A stretch of DNA of 5,258 nt, taken from positions 2,383 to 7,640 of the forward strand of contig MFOV01000019.1 in NCBI GenBank assembly GCA_001782515.1. Reading direction: 5' to 3'. The position numbers were made by a program, and so were the translations under genes. The stretch is from Candidatus Levybacteria bacterium RIFCSPLOWO2_01_FULL_39_10. GTDB taxonomy: Bacteria > Patescibacteriota > Microgenomatia > Levybacterales > UBA12049. How positions within the stretch are numbered: position 1 is the stretch's first letter; every line of letters begins with the position of its first letter. The notes beneath the pieces were generated by a model that was not told the DNA's origin, ran no database searches, and was given only the letters and a program-made list of their open reading frames with translations. Shown piece by piece: positions 4,808 through 5,258 of the stretch.

Positions 4808-5170
4808 TGGAGATGTCGGGAAGTGATCCCGAGTCCAAGAATGAAATTTAAAAACATCTACAAGCTTAGTTTGTAATTTTTTTAATCGCTTTATTTATTT
4901 GAATACAAACATTCATAAATAAAGTTAAGGTTATAAATACAGTAAAGCTCTAACCAATTTCCTTACAGTTTCTTAGGCTAAGTTTATGCTCAGAATATCC
5001 CGCCTAAGGAGAATATAATGAACAGATCTAACAAACTTATGCGTATGCGTAAGCAAGTCGATCGCTAGAATTTCTTCCAGCATTTAATTTTTGAATTATG
5101 TTTTACGACTATAATTCAGCGTCTGCTTGCAGTTTTTAAAGAACTTTTCCTGTCGATGCAATGCATCCCC
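4808..5170 (-). ncRNA. ssrA: tmRNA (SsrA), complete, single-piece
   Basis: tmRNA rescues stalled ribosomes, acting first as alanyl-tRNA and then as mRNA for a degradation tag. The 363-nt gene shows GGGGATG (5170-5164) pairing with CATCTCC (4815-4809), including the G3-U70 wobble read by alanyl-tRNA synthetase, and discriminator A at 4808. The 5' part has the ATCGACAGG segment corresponding to the conserved tmRNA D-loop region. TTTAAAAAC (5140-5132) pairs with GTTTTTAAA (4855-4847), and CAAGC (5129-5125) with GCTTG (4865-4861), to form the long P2 helix. Other stems are 5111-5117/5093-5099 (before the tag), 5002-5008/4972-4978, 4951-4955/4929-4933 and 4916-4924/4889-4897, as expected for PK1-PK4. 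CCA is not encoded. The T-loop ATCACTT departs from the usual TTCRANT pattern. A promoter and terminator flank it. Confidence 0.93.
5037..5081 (-). other. ssrA: tmRNA tag-peptide reading frame
   Basis: Inside the tmRNA, between the first and second pseudoknot regions, the frame GCT GGA AGA AAT ... TAC GCA TAA encodes AGRNSSDRLAYAYA and stops at 5039-5037. The resume codon is probably GCT (5081-5079) or GGA just after it; the AGR start resembles the AGKTN start known from Bacillus. The end AYAYA differs from the usual ALAA/VAA but keeps a small, nonpolar final residue. The exact resume codon is inferred. Confidence 0.75.
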
Positions 5171-5196
5171 TCGTCAAAACTCGATTTTTGCGCTCT

Positions 5197-5215
5197 GTTT
5201 AAGTAAAACTTAAAC
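5197..5215. repeat. Perfect 8-bp palindrome in the tmRNA promoter
   Basis: GTTTAAGT, three bases, ACTTAAAC form a perfect inverted repeat that covers the predicted -10 box and spacer of the tmRNA promoter. It could be an operator for a dimeric repressor or a hairpin at the start of the precursor leader. There is no T-tract. Confidence 0.5.
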
Positions 5216-5226
5216 TCCGCTGTCAA
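5198..5226 (-). promoter_or_regulatory. ssrA: Predicted tmRNA promoter
   Basis: TTGACA (5226-5221) is a perfect -35 box. With a 17-bp spacer the -10 box is CTTAAA (5203-5198), only three of six consensus bases. Start would fall near 5191, giving a leader of about 20 nt to be removed by RNase P at 5170. The weak -10 makes the placement tentative. Confidence 0.45.
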
Positions 5227-5240
5227 TCGGTTTTTCCTCT

Positions 5241-5258
5241 TTCAAAATTCTTCGAATT
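5241..5258. repeat. Dispersed palindrome, copy 2 (cut by window end)
   Basis: TTCAAAATTCTTCGAATT matches the palindrome at 1461-1478 in 17 of 18 bases; the difference lies in the loop. The right arm is cut off at the window edge. Both copies lie upstream of minus-strand stable-RNA promoters or leaders. Confidence 0.5.

Larger units (their letters stand above)
4719..4809. repeat. 11-bp perfect inverted repeat enclosing the tmRNA trailer and terminator
   Basis: CACACTTCGCT at 4719-4729 is the exact reverse complement of AGCGAAGTGTG at 4799-4809. The right arm runs over the tmRNA discriminator (4808) and last acceptor base (4809). The 91-bp unit contains the terminator hairpin and a second hairpin but no ORF. 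It may mark an inserted element at the tmRNA 3' end or simply a long-range pairing of dispersed CTTCGC repeats. Confidence 0.6.

Noticed and set aside
5019..5069. Plus-strand mini-ORF (MNRSNKLMRMRKQVDR) with a strong AAGGAG upstream
   Set aside because: It lies fully antisense to the tmRNA. The apparent Shine-Dalgarno is part of the conserved 7-bp stem at 5002-5008/4972-4978 and its flank, so the match is explained by RNA structure.

Overview
The window looks like a piece of a small, AT-rich bacterial genome, most probably from the Patescibacteria (Candidate Phyla Radiation). The hints are uncharacterised small membrane proteins, short GIY-YIG endonuclease ORFs beside tRNA genes, a membrane-anchored spermidine-synthase-like protein, a comF gene, weak or absent Shine-Dalgarno sites, stable RNA genes without an encoded CCA, and intergenic DNA rich in CTTCG-type repeats. 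The lineage is an inference from gene style; no marker gene is present.

Layout. 1-105 is the 3' end of an unrecognised plus-strand gene. 147-725 (minus) is a hypothetical protein with two membrane helices and a possible leaderless promoter. 757-1392 (minus) is a stable-RNA cluster: tRNA-Ser(GCT), tRNA-Ser(TGA), then an intact GIY-YIG endonuclease gene, probably read from the extended -10 promoter at 1503-1511. A 90-bp repeat-ended insertion lies between the two tRNAs and is bracketed by an 18-bp copy of the tRNA-Ser(GCT) 3' end. 1554-3110 (plus) is a fused membrane/spermidine-synthase-like protein. It converges, with stop codons overlapping by 4 bp, on a histidine-phosphatase/phosphoglycerate-mutase-like gene (3107-3667, minus) whose usual second catalytic histidine is serine. 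The 82-bp divergent gap to comF (3750-4445, plus) is made almost entirely of two inverted arrays of degenerate 7-bp repeats.

4446-5258 (minus) has no intact protein gene. It holds a complete tmRNA (ssrA, 4808-5170) with an upstream promoter, two downstream hairpins (the second a rho-independent terminator), CTTCGC repeats and a GIY-YIG pseudogene that starts right at the comF stop codon. The tmRNA is recognised from a GGGGATG/CATCTCC acceptor helix with the alanine-type G3-U70 wobble, a long-range P2 helix, several pseudoknot-type stems and a tag frame AGRNSSDRLAYAYA.

The most striking pattern is that both GIY-YIG copies (one intact, one decayed) lie on the same strand just downstream of a stable RNA gene (tRNA-Ser, tmRNA). 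They are separated from it by short inverted repeats, and the 3' ends of tRNA-Ser(GCT) and of the tmRNA each border a roughly 90-bp inverted-repeat segment. This suggests small mobile or repeat elements that favour stable-RNA 3' ends. The remaining protein genes (polyamine-synthase-like, phosphatase, ComF) look like ordinary core or accessory genes without an obvious shared pathway.
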